Source: CAZIQY01 sp964541605 (GTDB lineage: Bacteria > Desulfobacterota > Syntrophia > Syntrophales > UBA2185). Taken from it: 55,631 bases of DNA. A program made the translations under genes and the position numbers. This document shows, piece by piece, positions 17,770-27,289 of this stretch; the first letter of the stretch is position 1; each line of letters opens with the position of its first letter. The notes beneath the pieces were generated by a model, which was given only the letters and a program-made list of their open reading frames with translations, made no database searches and was not told where the DNA came from. The stretch spans positions 1 to 55,631 of the forward strand of contig CAZIQY010000010.1 of the NCBI GenBank assembly GCA_964541605.1. Reading direction: 5' to 3'.

Positions 17770-17797
17770 TTGACAGTTAAGGATACAATTGTTAAAT
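17770..17797 (+). promoter_or_regulatory. Promoter for tRNA-Val/tRNA-Asp
   Basis: TTGACA at 17770-17775 and TTAAAT at 17792-17797 (16-bp spacing), followed by an AT-rich discriminator, lie 25 bp before tRNA-Val. The -35 is perfect and the -10 moderate. Confidence 0.5.
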
Positions 17798-17822
17798 AAT
17801 AATAATATACAAGCGCCATAAC

Positions 17823-17898
17823 AGGCGGGTAGCTCAGCAGGGAGAGCGCCACGCTTACACCGTGGATGTCACAGGTTCGAGTCCTGTTCCGCCTACCA
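17823..17898 (+). tRNA. tRNA-Val (anticodon UAC)
   Basis: The 76-nt gene has acceptor stem AGGCGGG/TCCGCCT (one G-U), encoded CCA, anticodon stem CCACG/CGTGG with loop CTTACAC (UAC), and T-arm ACAGGTTCGAGTCCTGT. Confidence 0.96.
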
Positions 17899-17919
17899 TT
17901 ATTCGAAATAATGTTATTC

Positions 17920-17996
<77 letters not shown>

Positions 17997-18004
17997 AATA
18001 CAAT

Positions 18005-18040
18005 AAGGGGTTGGCCGCCAGGTTGACCCCCTTTTTGTTT
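18005..18040 (+). terminator. Rho-independent terminator after the tRNA pair
   Basis: AAGGGGT pairs with ACCCCCTT across a GC-rich loop and is followed by a T5 run and GTTT. It starts nine nt after tRNA-Asp and ends the tRNA transcript. Confidence 0.75.
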
Positions 18041-18069
18041 GGATTTAATTGCATTGATGTAATATCATC

Positions 18070-18942
18070 ATGAAGTACGAAGGAGCAATTATAAGACCGC
18101 CCAGTGAGGCATACAGCCAGTTGCTTCAGGTAACAGTCGGATGTTCCCATAACAGGTGCACCTTCTGCCCTGCCTACAAAGAGAAAAAATTCAGGATCAA
18201 GAGTTTTGATGAAATCCAGGAAGATATTTTGGAATCCGGTACATATCGCCGGATTGAAAGGGTTTTTTTGTGTGATGGCGACGCCTTAATTATCCCCCAG
18301 AAAAGACTGGTTCAGATCATGGAATTGATCCGAGTCAATATTAGGGGCGTGAAGAGAGTGGGCACATACGCAAACGCAAAGAGTGTTCTCAGAAAAACGC
18401 GAGATGAATTAACCGAGTTGAAAGAACTTGGGATGGGAATTATCTATTTAGGCGTAGAGACAGGGAATGCGGAGTTGCTTGAGAAAATAAACAAGGGTGT
18501 TACATATGAACAGATGGTACAGGCTGCCAGTCGGGTTAAAGAAGCAGGCATACCGTTATCCGTTACTGTCATTTTAGGCCTTGGCGGCAAAGAGAAAAGT
18601 CTTCAGCATGCCAGGGATACTTCAAGGATATTAAGCGACATTGATCCTGATTATGCCGGTGCACTGACACTCATGATCGTCCCGGGAACACCTCTTTATG
18701 AAGAATACATCAAGAGGGAATTCATCCTGCCGGATCAGTTTGGTCTTCTCAATGAACTGGCAATCATTATTGAAGGTTCAAATTTTTCCAATTGTTACTT
18801 CACGTCTAATCATGCATCGAATTATCTGCCCGTCAAGGCGAGGTTGCCTCAGGAAAAAGAAAGTGTCGTCCGAATGATTCACCGGGTCATTGAAGCGGGT
18901 GATGCGGAATGCCTAAGACCGGAATATCTACGTGGCCTATAG
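18070..18942 (+). CDS. Radical SAM protein
   Basis: The 290-aa protein carries a radical SAM cluster motif with CX4CX2C spacing (GCSHNRCTFC) near the N-terminus, in place of the usual CX3CX2C. I believe the variant spacing is typical of the CSHN(R/K)CTFC subfamily. GIIYLGVETGN is the SAM-contacting strand and VTVILGLGG a later barrel strand. Substrate and product are unknown. The gene starts 30 nt after the tRNA terminator, with no strong ribosome site, and its stop is 14 nt before the corC-like gene. Confidence 0.82.
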   Translation: MKYEGAIIRPPSEAYSQLLQVTVGCSHNRCTFCPAYKEKKFRIKSFDEIQEDILESGTYRRIERVFLCDGDALIIPQKRLVQIMELIRVNIRGVKRVGTYANAKSVLRKTRDELTELKELGMGIIYLGVETGNAELLEKINKGVTYEQMVQAASRVKEAGIPLSVTVILGLGGKEKSLQHARDTSRILSDIDPDYAGALTLMIVPGTPLYEEYIKREFILPDQFGLLNELAIIIEGSNFSNCYFTSNHASNYLPVKARLPQEKESVVRMIHRVIEAGDAECLRPEYLRGL

Positions 18943-18956
18943 TGAGGGGATAACTT

Positions 18957-19799
18957 ATTTTAGGAAAGAGACTTTTAGCAAAAATCAGGGAAATCCTAAC
19001 GATAAAGGATAACTCCCGCCTGGAAAAAGAAATTCAATCTATCATTAACGCCGGGGAGGAAAACGGTCTTATAGATTCTCAATCCGGTGAAATGATTCAG
19101 AGCATTCTCGAATTCAGGGATACGATTGTCCGTGAGGTGATGATTCCAAGGACGGAGATGATTGCCATTGGCAGCGATGCGACCATTGACGAGATTCTTG
19201 CCCTGATCATCAAACACGGTCACACAAGAATGCCTGTCTTCGCTGACAGTGTGGATAATATTCTCGGGATATTAAATGTAAAGGATTTGATCAAGTTCTG
19301 GTCAAAACCCATATCAGAAAATGATATTTTATCCACACTGAGAAAACCTTATTATATTCCGGAAACCAAGAAGACACACCTTCTTTTGCACGAGCTGAAA
19401 CAAAGAAAACACCATATGGCCATAGTGATTGACGAATATGGGGGCACTTCGGGTCTCGTTACCCTTGAGGATCTGATTGAAGAGATAGTCGGTGAGATCC
19501 ACGATGAATACGATATAACAAAAGAAAGCATTGTGGAATTATCCGATGGTTATATTCTGATTGACGGCAGGGTTGAGATTGAGGTTGTTGAAGATTACTT
19601 CGGGGTTGAGTTTCAGGAAGGGACATACGAAACTCTGGGCGGATTAATTCTGAATACCATAAAAAAGATTCCCGTTACAGGCGAAGTAATAAAAATTGAC
19701 AATTTTGAAATGATCATTGATTCCGCCGACGAGCGGAGTATCAAAAAGGTCAGGATCAGGAAAATAAGTGATAATGAGGCTGCCGGGAACAAAATTTAG
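18957..19799 (+). CDS. CorC/HlyC-family CBS-domain protein, probable ATT start
   Basis: CBS-pair domain residues (VREVMIPRTEMIAI onward; MAIVIDEYGGTSGLVTLEDL) and a C-terminal transporter-associated domain (TLGGLILNTI) identify the cytoplasmic CorC/HlyC family, linked to Mg2+/Co2+ efflux and, next to lnt and ybeY homologs in many bacteria, to envelope or RNA functions. The first ATG in frame (19092) would remove a conserved N-terminal segment that is open and family-like from 18957 (GKRLLAKIREIL; INAGEENGLID). No ATG, GTG or TTG exists between the in-frame stop at 18951 and that segment. GAGGGG at 18944-18949 is 7 nt before ATT 18957, the best start; it gives 280 aa. Confidence 0.82.
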   Translation: MLGKRLLAKIREILTIKDNSRLEKEIQSIINAGEENGLIDSQSGEMIQSILEFRDTIVREVMIPRTEMIAIGSDATIDEILALIIKHGHTRMPVFADSVDNILGILNVKDLIKFWSKPISENDILSTLRKPYYIPETKKTHLLLHELKQRKHHMAIVIDEYGGTSGLVTLEDLIEEIVGEIHDEYDITKESIVELSDGYILIDGRVEIEVVEDYFGVEFQEGTYETLGGLILNTIKKIPVTGEVIKIDNFEMIIDSADERSIKKVRIRKISDNEAAGNKI

Positions 19800-21324
19800 A
19801 TTTTGTTCCCAAGTGATTATTTCTTCCATATCCGGAATGCTCCTGATACTATCCTTTCCGAAGTTTGGCGAAGGATTTATTGCGTGGCTCGCACTTGTAC
19901 CCCTTCTCTATGCCCTTAAAGACACACGGCACCTGACAGAGGCATTTTCCCTTGGTTTCATAGCCGGGCTCATATGCCACATCGGCATCCTTTACTGGAT
20001 CACATATGTTGTCGTTCACTACGGCAACCTGCCGTATTATGCGGGTATTTCCGCCATGTTGCTTCTGGCGGTTTATTTGAGTCTTTATGTTGCATTATTC
20101 GCTTCCGGCGTCGTCTATTTCCGGCACTATAATATTCCCGTCATTCTTGCGGCTCCCGCTTTGTGGACCGCTCTTGAATATGGAAAATCACACTTGTTTA
20201 CTGGATTCCCATGGGAAAATCTTGCCTATTCCCAATACATGTATTTGCCATTTGTTCAGTTAGCCGACCTAACAGGGGTCTACGGCATAACCTTTATAAT
20301 CGTCATGGTAAATGTTATAATTTGTGATGTCATCCTGATAACAAAAACTGAAAAAAAACGGGTTTTGAAAGAAGTTATAACAGGTAGCGTGATTATGCTT
20401 GTTATATGCGTCTATGGGGCCATTAAGATCAGCCATGTGAAATATTCAATGAAAAACGCGGAATCTGTCGATGTTTCCATTATTCAGGGTAATATTGATC
20501 AGGATATCAAATGGAATCCGCAGTTTCAGAAAGAAACCATAAAAATATATAAAAACCTTTCACTGTCAAAGGCCGTATCCGGGTCGGAACTGATTGTATG
20601 GCCGGAGACGGCGACCCCTTTTTATTTTCAGGATGTCGACGACATGCACCAGGTGGTTGTAGATGTTGCAAGAAATTCAGGGAGCTGGCTTTTGTTTGGA
20701 AGCCCGAGTTATTTTAAAGATAGAAAAGAAGTTTCTCTTTTAAACAGCGCCTTTCTTCTTTCGCCGGATGGAATTATCCAGGGACGATATGACAAGGTAC
20801 ATCTTGTTCCCTATGGAGAATACGTGCCGTTACGTCAATTGTTTCCCTTTATCAACAAGCTTGTTGCCGGCGTGGGTGATTTTACTTCGGGAAAAGGATT
20901 TTATCCCGTCATTATGAATCATCACAAGATAGGAGTCCTCATATGTTATGAAGGAATATTCCCGGAAATCGGTCGCAGCTATAAAAATGCGGGCGTTGAT
21001 CTGATCGTAAATATTACAAATGATGCGTGGTTTGGAAGGACTTCAGCACCTTATCAGCATTTATCCATGACAACGTTCCGGGCTGTTGAGAACAGAACCT
21101 ATATCGTGAGAGCCGCCAATACAGGAATCAGCGCCGTCATTGATCCAACAGGAAAGATCACAAACCGGACAAAGATGTTTGAAGAAACATCTCTTAGAGA
21201 AACAGTCAAATATATGAATGACAAGACGTTTTACATGTTATATGGAGACATATTTGTATACATTTGTATAGTATTAATATTTGGTTGTATTTTTATTTCA
21301 AAAAGGAGAAAAGGATATGCTTGA
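19768..21324 (+). CDS. lnt: Apolipoprotein N-acyltransferase
   Basis: The 518-aa inner-membrane enzyme N-acylates the lipidated Cys of lipoproteins. Multiple N-terminal membrane segments (residues about 10-190) precede a periplasmic nitrilase-like domain. The catalytic Glu (IVWPETATP), Lys (YDKVHLVPYGEY) and Cys (GVLICYEGIFPE) are all present. A single membrane helix closes the protein. The gene overlaps the corC-like gene by 32 nt and prfB by 8 nt, so it is translationally coupled. ATG 19774 is an alternative to GTG 19768. It would process the several lipoproteins seen in this window. Confidence 0.95.
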   Translation: MIMRLPGTKFRFCSQVIISSISGMLLILSFPKFGEGFIAWLALVPLLYALKDTRHLTEAFSLGFIAGLICHIGILYWITYVVVHYGNLPYYAGISAMLLLAVYLSLYVALFASGVVYFRHYNIPVILAAPALWTALEYGKSHLFTGFPWENLAYSQYMYLPFVQLADLTGVYGITFIIVMVNVIICDVILITKTEKKRVLKEVITGSVIMLVICVYGAIKISHVKYSMKNAESVDVSIIQGNIDQDIKWNPQFQKETIKIYKNLSLSKAVSGSELIVWPETATPFYFQDVDDMHQVVVDVARNSGSWLLFGSPSYFKDRKEVSLLNSAFLLSPDGIIQGRYDKVHLVPYGEYVPLRQLFPFINKLVAGVGDFTSGKGFYPVIMNHHKIGVLICYEGIFPEIGRSYKNAGVDLIVNITNDAWFGRTSAPYQHLSMTTFRAVENRTYIVRAANTGISAVIDPTGKITNRTKMFEETSLRETVKYMNDKTFYMLYGDIFVYICIVLIFGCIFISKRRKGYA

Positions 21325-22406
21325 TGGAATACTTGAAATGATTGAGGATTTGAGGAAACGAATAGAGCGGTTAGGAGAATGTCTTTGACATACCTGATAA
21401 GGAAGCAGAGATCAGGGAACTGGAAAAAAATTCCTTAAGAGAAGATTTTTGGGATGATCCGGAAAAAGCGAGTGGCGTTTTAAAGAAAAAAACGAACTTA
21501 AGTTTGATTGTCGAAAGCTGGAAAAAGAAAAAAACTTCTATTGATGATATGGGTATGCTCTTTGATTTGGCTTCGGATGAGGAAGATGAAGGAATTCTGA
21601 AGGATATCGAAAAAGATTTAAAGAATCTTAAATCATCCGTAAGAGATGAAGAGCTTAGATTGATGCTGGGCTCCGACCAGGATCCCATGAATGCCATCAT
21701 GTCCATTCATGCCGGTGCCGGTGGGACAGAGGCACAGGATTGGGCGGAGATGCTTTTGCGAATGTATTTAAGGTGGGCGGAGAGAAAGGGATTCGCTACG
21801 ACAATTATTGATTTTCAACCGGGAGATGAAGCCGGGGTTAAAAGTGTGTCCATGACCCTTGAAGGAGAGTATGCATATGGTTATGCCAAAGCTGAAATTG
21901 GTATTCACAGGCTTATACGCATATCTCCTTTTGACGCCGGTGCCAGGAGACACACATCATTCGCGTCGGTTTTTGTTTATCCCGAGGTCGATGAAAAAAT
22001 AGTCATAGAAATTGATGAAGGTGACCTTCGGGTTGATACCTATAGATCTACCGGTGCTGGCGGACAGCACGTAAACAAAACGGATTCTGCTGTTCGGATT
22101 ACCCATTTACCCACGGGAATTGTGGTACAGTGCCAGAATGAGCGATCACAGCATAAGAATAAAGCTATGGCCATGAAGTTTCTGAAATCGAGGCTTTATG
22201 AACTCAAACTTCAGGAACAAAGTGAAAGACTGGACGAAAGGAACCGGACGAAAAAGGACATTGCCTGGGGAAGTCAGATACGCTCATATATCCTTCACCC
22301 CTACAAATTGATCAAAGATCACCGGACAAATCTCGAAGTCGGAAATGTCAACAAAGTGCTGGATGGTGACATTGATGATTTCATTGAAGCCTATTTGTTG
22401 AATTAA
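21317..22406 (+). CDS. prfB: Peptide chain release factor 2, programmed +1 frameshift
   Basis: The first frame runs from ATG 21317 for 23 codons to TGA 21386. The remaining 339 residues are in the +1 frame, giving about 362 aa, the normal RF2 length. The shift site CTT-TGA-C (21383-21389) follows an internal TTAGGAG, as in autoregulated RF2 genes: low RF2 lets the ribosome slip on CTT. The decoding SPF motif (ISPFDAGARR) and the catalytic GGQ (TGAGGQHVNKT) are intact. It overlaps the end of lnt. A reading that starts only at 21504 would miss the N-terminus. Confidence 0.97.
21371..21389 (+). promoter_or_regulatory. prfB recoding site
   Basis: The site comprises TTAGGAGAATGT, then CTT TGA C. 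The Shine-Dalgarno-like AGGAG is five nt upstream of the CTT slippery codon, slightly wider than the AGGGGG-N3 spacing of E. coli. An in-frame UGA followed by C is the canonical, weakly terminated signal that senses RF2 concentration. Confidence 0.93.
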
Positions 22407-22455
22407 TTTTGGGAAAATAGTGAAAGTATGATATAGGAAACCGTCATTGAAACAC

Positions 22456-22476
22456 CTCCCCCAGGAATCAGGGGAG
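22456..22476 (+). terminator. Hairpin between prfB and mltD-like gene
   Basis: CTCCCC (22456-22461) pairs with GGGGAG (22471-22476) across a 9-nt loop. There is no U-tract, so it may only slow transcription or protect the prfB mRNA end. Confidence 0.3.
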
Positions 22477-22518
22477 ATCATCTGATATTGGGCCGGTCAT
22501 TCAGTTAAGGAGTTCTTC

Positions 22519-24462
22519 ATGATGTCAAGGTTGAGAATCTTTTTTTTAATCCCCACCATTTTTTCCCTTATGTTATTACACTATCCCGTCATAACAGAAA
22601 TTGATGAAGCGTACGGGCAGGATAAGGCAACACATCGATATTCTCAGGAGATGGTCACTGTTAATGATCAGGGAACGGTCGGCAAACGGAGCAACCCTTC
22701 TGATCTGGAAAATGAGAAGAAAGATGAAATTACAGATAAAAGAATGGTGACTGCTACGGAGGGGGAAACGAGCACAGAGAGCACGGCCAATGCTAAAGAA
22801 ATCATAAATGGAAAGACACAGGAAAGGGAAAGAGATATCATGGAGGAGTCGCTTCAACTCCTTGATGAATCTAGGACATACTGGGGGAAGGGCGATCTTG
22901 AAAATGCGCTGGATATGCTGGATCAGGCTTATGCCCTTATTCTTGACACCAACGGAGACCCGGATATTGCGCGACAGAGGGATGACCTGCGGTTGTTGAT
23001 ATCAAAAAGAATTCTCGCAATCTACACATCAATGCACACGGCAACTCAAGGAAAGAGAAGTGAGATCCCTCACATTTTGAACGCTGATGTGGAAAAGGAG
23101 ATCCGTCAATTCCAGACAGTAGAGAGAGAGTTTTTCATTCAATCATATAAGCGTTCGGGACTTTATCGTCCTATCATCATTAGAGAGCTGAAGAAAGCGG
23201 GATTACCGGAAGAATTATCCTGGCTCCCCCTTGTGGAGAGCGGATTCAAGGTTCATGCTCTCTCACGGGCGAGAGCCCTCGGCCTGTGGCAATTCATTCC
23301 ATCTACAGGTTATAAGTACGGGCTGAACCGGGATGAATGGGTCGATGAACGTCTGGATGTTGAAAAGTCAACGAAAGCTGCCATTGATTACCTGAGGGAA
23401 CTACATGGCATGTTCGGCGACTGGTTAACGGTGCTCGCGGCATACAATTGCGGTGAGGGGAGAGTGCTCAAGGTCATCTCAAGACAGCACATCAATTATT
23501 TCGACCGGTTCTGGGACCTCTACCATCAGCTCCCTTATGAAACGGCTCGCTATGTTCCAAGATTTCTGGCAACCTTACTGATCACGAAGGATCCGAAGAA
23601 ATACAACATGAATCTGGATGAACATCTTGATCAACCGTATTCATATGAGATTGTAAAGACGTCCAAATCCATGCGGTTGCAAGACATAGCGCCCCGCATC
23701 GGAACATCGGAAGATATATTGAATACTCTGAATTCGGAACTGAGACAAAGGATCACCCCGGACAAAGAATACAATCTAAAAGTTCCCCTGGAGACGGCTG
23801 AAAAACTCGTAAAGGTTGTTGACGGAATTCCTCAATGTGAAAAGCCCTGGCAGGTATTTATCAAGCATCGGGCGAGGCGTGGTGAAACGGTTGTTTCGAT
23901 TGCACTGAAGTACAGGACCTCCGTCGGGGCAATCATGAGTTATAACAGCCTGTCCAGTAGAAGGCGCGTCAAGGTGGGTCAGCTGTTGATCATTCCTGCT
24001 GGTGGACGTTCTTATGCCAAACTGAAGTCAAATAATCATACGGGGAGTGTTAAAGCGCCTTTAAATGAAGAGATCATCAAATACAGGGTTAAAAAAGGGG
24101 ATACACTTGCATCCGTGGCGAAACGTTTTGATGCGTCTGTTGATGAAATTGCAAAAATAAATAAACTGAAGAGAAAAAGAATCAGACCGGGACAGATCAT
24201 AAAAATAAGCGGATCCGGAAGCACCGATAGTGGAAACACAAAGCAAGACATCAAAGCTACGGCGAAAGCATCAAGTAAAAAGGCTGTTAGGAACAAAAAG
24301 GATCATACAAAGTTAGAGCCCGGATCATACACGGTGAAAAAAGGTGACAGCCTGGCTAAGATTGCGAGGGAAAATGGGGTCAGGCTTGATACTCTTCTTG
24401 AAAAAAACAAACTATCCAGGCAGGACAGGATACGCCCCGGTCAGACTATCGTATTAAAGTGA
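22519..24462 (+). CDS. mltD: MltD-like lytic transglycosylase with three LysM domains
   Basis: The 647-aa exported protein has an N-terminal hydrophobic signal (IFFLIPTIFSLMLL). A low-complexity linker extends to about residue 110, followed by an SLT domain near residues 225-340 with catalytic Glu in WLPLVESGF and the later motifs LGLWQFIPSTG and AAYNCGEGRV. Three LysM peptidoglycan-binding repeats complete it (RRGETVVSIALKY, KKGDTLASVAKRF, KKGDSLAKIAREN). It cleaves the MurNAc-GlcNAc bond to anhydro ends in the periplasm. The linker after the signal lacks a lipobox Cys, so membrane attachment differs from E. coli MltD. Confidence 0.92.
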   Translation: MMSRLRIFFLIPTIFSLMLLHYPVITEIDEAYGQDKATHRYSQEMVTVNDQGTVGKRSNPSDLENEKKDEITDKRMVTATEGETSTESTANAKEIINGKTQERERDIMEESLQLLDESRTYWGKGDLENALDMLDQAYALILDTNGDPDIARQRDDLRLLISKRILAIYTSMHTATQGKRSEIPHILNADVEKEIRQFQTVEREFFIQSYKRSGLYRPIIIRELKKAGLPEELSWLPLVESGFKVHALSRARALGLWQFIPSTGYKYGLNRDEWVDERLDVEKSTKAAIDYLRELHGMFGDWLTVLAAYNCGEGRVLKVISRQHINYFDRFWDLYHQLPYETARYVPRFLATLLITKDPKKYNMNLDEHLDQPYSYEIVKTSKSMRLQDIAPRIGTSEDILNTLNSELRQRITPDKEYNLKVPLETAEKLVKVVDGIPQCEKPWQVFIKHRARRGETVVSIALKYRTSVGAIMSYNSLSSRRRVKVGQLLIIPAGGRSYAKLKSNNHTGSVKAPLNEEIIKYRVKKGDTLASVAKRFDASVDEIAKINKLKRKRIRPGQIIKISGSGSTDSGNTKQDIKATAKASSKKAVRNKKDHTKLEPGSYTVKKGDSLAKIARENGVRLDTLLEKNKLSRQDRIRPGQTIVLK

Positions 24463-24463
24463 A

Positions 24464-24483
24464 ACTGGATAAAATAATCCAGT
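24464..24483. terminator. Hairpin between convergent mltD and ybeY
   Basis: ACTGGAT / ATCCAGT is a perfect 7-bp stem with loop AAAATA, placed directly after the mltD-like stop and before the convergent ybeY stop. There is no U-tract. Confidence 0.35.
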
Positions 24484-24496
24484 ACCTGCACGGTAG

Positions 24497-24949
24497 TTAT
24501 TCAATCAGGTAACCTTTCAACCTGAAAAAGAGTTCCTGTTCTCTTTCCTTCATTTTTTCTGCTTCCTCATGGCTTGTGTTTTCATGGTTATAACCAAGAA
24601 GATGAAGAAGGCCATGAATGATAAGAAAATCCAGTTCATCCTCAAAGGCAATTCCTCCATCAAGAGCATCCCGGAGGGCAGTTTCTGTTGAAATGATGAT
24701 GTCGCCCAAGACATGAGGGTTGATATCACCAAACTCTCCTTCCGACAGGGAGAAAGATATCACGTTGGTAGGAGAATTTCTTCCCAAATAATCCTTGTTT
24801 ATCTCTCTGATGTTATCATCGTCGACAAACACTAAGCTGACTTCTTTATCTTTGCAGTCCAGGATTGTTAAGATTCTATTCAGCGCTTGTCGTACCTGTT
24901 GAAGATTTACGTCTACTTTTTTCTGACGATTTTCGATCAGAATCGCCAT
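24497..24949 (-). CDS. ybeY: Endoribonuclease YbeY
   Basis: This is a single-domain metal-dependent RNase of about 150 aa for 16S rRNA maturation and ribosome quality control. The zinc site reads HGLLHLLGYNH (Asn replaces the usual Asp of GYDH), preceded by NVISFSLSE. The ORF is open to 25003, but homologs begin at the internal ATG (MAILIENRQ), 24949. It overlaps the end of the upstream 7TM-HD gene by 74 nt, so translation is coupled. The order phoH, HD gene, ybeY is conserved in many bacteria. Confidence 0.93.
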   Translation of the reverse strand: MAILIENRQKKVDVNLQQVRQALNRILTILDCKDKEVSLVFVDDDNIREINKDYLGRNSPTNVISFSLSEGEFGDINPHVLGDIIISTETALRDALDGGIAFEDELDFLIIHGLLHLLGYNHENTSHEEAEKMKEREQELFFRLKGYLIE

Positions 24950-27284
24950 TTTTTTCCTTTCGAATTCCGGGAACTTCTCGAATGACTGCTTCAGGGTAAT
25001 CAATTCGATGGTGAAAGATGCCGTTGAGAATGCGGTTGAAACTATCAGCGATTTTATTCAAATCCCGAAGGGTCAATTCGCATTCATCAAGCTGACCATC
25101 CATAAAGACCCGCTCAATACGATCTCTTACGAGATTTTTGAGACGTGAAGGAGTAGGATTTGACAGAGTGCGGGAAGAAGCCTCGATAACATCTCCCAAG
25201 AGAACAAGACCGGCTTCTCTGCTTTGTGGTTTTGGTCCTGGATATCGAAAATCGCTTTCGGGCAGAGCTCTAATTGAAGGGTCTCTGTCTTTTTTAGACT
25301 TTTCATAAAAGTAGCTGACCAGGCTCGTTCCGTGGTGTTCCCTGATGATATTCATGATCTTTCTGCTCAGCTTCGTCTTGTTCGCCAACTCATACCCGTC
25401 TTTCACGTGCGTAATAATGATAAGACTGCTCATTTTGGGAGACAAACGATCATGCCTGTTTTCTCCATTTCTCTGGTTTTCGATGAAATATTGGGACTTT
25501 TTGATTTTTCCGATATCGTGGTAATACGCACTGACCTTAGCGAGAAGTGAGTTAGCCCCTATGGCTTCGGCGGCGGCCTCGACAAGAGAAGCGACAATAA
25601 TACTGTGATGGTAAGTGCCCGGAGCCTCTATAATCATTTGTTGAAAAATGGGCTGGTTCAGATTGGCAAGTTCCAATAGTTTTATATCTGTTGTGTAGTC
25701 AAAGAGGGACTCAAAGAGGGGTGTTACTCCGGCAATGACGATTCCGGAAATAATACCACCCGAAATACCCATGATGAATTTGAAAAGAGTGTCTATGGAT
25801 GCTGTGTTACCCTGAATCAGGCTGATGCATAAAATCACCCCGCAATTAACCAGGCCTAATAAAAGACCAACCCTCAGAAACGCTGAGCGCTGTTTACAGT
25901 GAACGACCTGATAAAACGCGACCGCACTTCCAATAAAAGCAAAAAGGGCGATATGTATCTTACTGTCAAAAAGAAAGGCGACAAAAAACGATGCAAAGAT
26001 AGAGAAGATCAAAGCCATGTTTTGACTGATGAGCAGCCCCACCAGCATAGCGCCTACTGTGTATGGAATGGCATAAAAGCAGGCCTCGGGAGAAAGGAAT
26101 GGGAATGCCCGATTGATGGCGTGAGAAATGAATATTCCAATTTTTACAAAAATAACCTGAAGTAGAATTGTGACGCTTAAAAAAAGTGTATCATGTATCA
26201 TTCTTTCGAATTTGATTAAGGTTCTCGCTAACAGATACAGGACAACAACCATTGCCGTTATCATGAGAAATATGCCAAAAAGAATGGATAAATTTGTGAA
26301 TTGTTTTTCACCTTTGATCTTAAAATAAGCTTCCAGCTTGTCAAGATCCGACATTGTGATCTTTTGTCCTTCACGAACGATCATCTCATCCTTCTGGACT
26401 TGAAAATAAACGGACTTGGCATCCCTCAGAGCGATTTGTCTTTTTCTTTCTGTGGCGTTTCTGTTGAAAGTCAGATTCGGTTGAATCAATTTACCGGTTA
26501 TCGATATAATCAGCTTTCTTACATCTTGACCTTCACCATTCAATATGGACGGTGACTTTTTTAAGATGAGACTGTCTAATTTATTTATATGCTTGATATT
26601 GTTAATGGACAATTCATCTCTTTCTTTTTGTGTTTTTATGTCGCGAATAACGATGCCATTATCCAAATCCTGCTTTAGAAATGTCACATTGGTAATCAAT
26701 TCTGAAGTGTAAACTGCCGTGATGAGTTTAATAATTTTCTCGGATATGAAGGCGTCAAACCTGTATTTCTTAAGAGTATTAAATTCATCCTCCGTAAGAG
26801 TAATGCCTCCGAGTGCGTCTTCAAAAGTTTTTTTTATCTGTTTGGAATGACTCTGCCTTGTTGCCTGAACAGTTCCACCAGGCAGCGCTGCGGGAGCCGG
26901 GTGTGAATATAAGGGAGCAACAATGGTAAAGGCTTTTGCAACAGTGGCGGCGATCTGGAAAGGAACTTCCATGTCGTAATCATATACGGACGGGATATCT
27001 TTTATGACCTCAAGTTTTTTCTGCTCCATGGAAGCTCTGTCTTCCAATAAAAGTTCTCTGTCAGCCTTGATGTCTCTCGTGGCAATGGAACCTATTTTGT
27101 AATCGGGGTGTGAAATATTAATGTCCGGGGTAAGAAGAAAGGCTAATAGAATGTTTAGGAGAATGATGACGGACCATTTTTGAAATTCAGTATTTCTTGC
27201 AAATTCCGGTGTAACTTTTATGCGATCGGATTTGTTTTTCAGAATATTAAGAAATTGGTAGAATTTCGAATTTGCAGGCAACAT
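24876..27284 (-). CDS. 7TM-HD family phosphohydrolase (PgpH-like c-di-AMP phosphodiesterase family)
   Basis: The 802-aa membrane protein has an N-terminal helix (WSVIILLNILLAFLL), a large extracytoplasmic 7TMR-HDED domain to about residue 330, seven membrane segments near 335-540, then a cytoplasmic HD domain with GTYHHSIIVASLVE and YYHDIGKI. PgpH of Firmicutes hydrolyses cyclic di-AMP with this architecture. Gene order with phoH and ybeY supports orthology, but whether this organism makes c-di-AMP cannot be judged here. A basic, Ser-rich tail ends the protein. Confidence 0.9.
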   Translation of the reverse strand: MLPANSKFYQFLNILKNKSDRIKVTPEFARNTEFQKWSVIILLNILLAFLLTPDINISHPDYKIGSIATRDIKADRELLLEDRASMEQKKLEVIKDIPSVYDYDMEVPFQIAATVAKAFTIVAPLYSHPAPAALPGGTVQATRQSHSKQIKKTFEDALGGITLTEDEFNTLKKYRFDAFISEKIIKLITAVYTSELITNVTFLKQDLDNGIVIRDIKTQKERDELSINNIKHINKLDSLILKKSPSILNGEGQDVRKLIISITGKLIQPNLTFNRNATERKRQIALRDAKSVYFQVQKDEMIVREGQKITMSDLDKLEAYFKIKGEKQFTNLSILFGIFLMITAMVVVLYLLARTLIKFERMIHDTLFLSVTILLQVIFVKIGIFISHAINRAFPFLSPEACFYAIPYTVGAMLVGLLISQNMALIFSIFASFFVAFLFDSKIHIALFAFIGSAVAFYQVVHCKQRSAFLRVGLLLGLVNCGVILCISLIQGNTASIDTLFKFIMGISGGIISGIVIAGVTPLFESLFDYTTDIKLLELANLNQPIFQQMIIEAPGTYHHSIIVASLVEAAAEAIGANSLLAKVSAYYHDIGKIKKSQYFIENQRNGENRHDRLSPKMSSLIIITHVKDGYELANKTKLSRKIMNIIREHHGTSLVSYFYEKSKKDRDPSIRALPESDFRYPGPKPQSREAGLVLLGDVIEASSRTLSNPTPSRLKNLVRDRIERVFMDGQLDECELTLRDLNKIADSFNRILNGIFHHRIDYPEAVIREVPGIRKEKNGDSDRKSSEKSRRKSSTGTTSAE

Positions 27285-27289
27285 AACGA

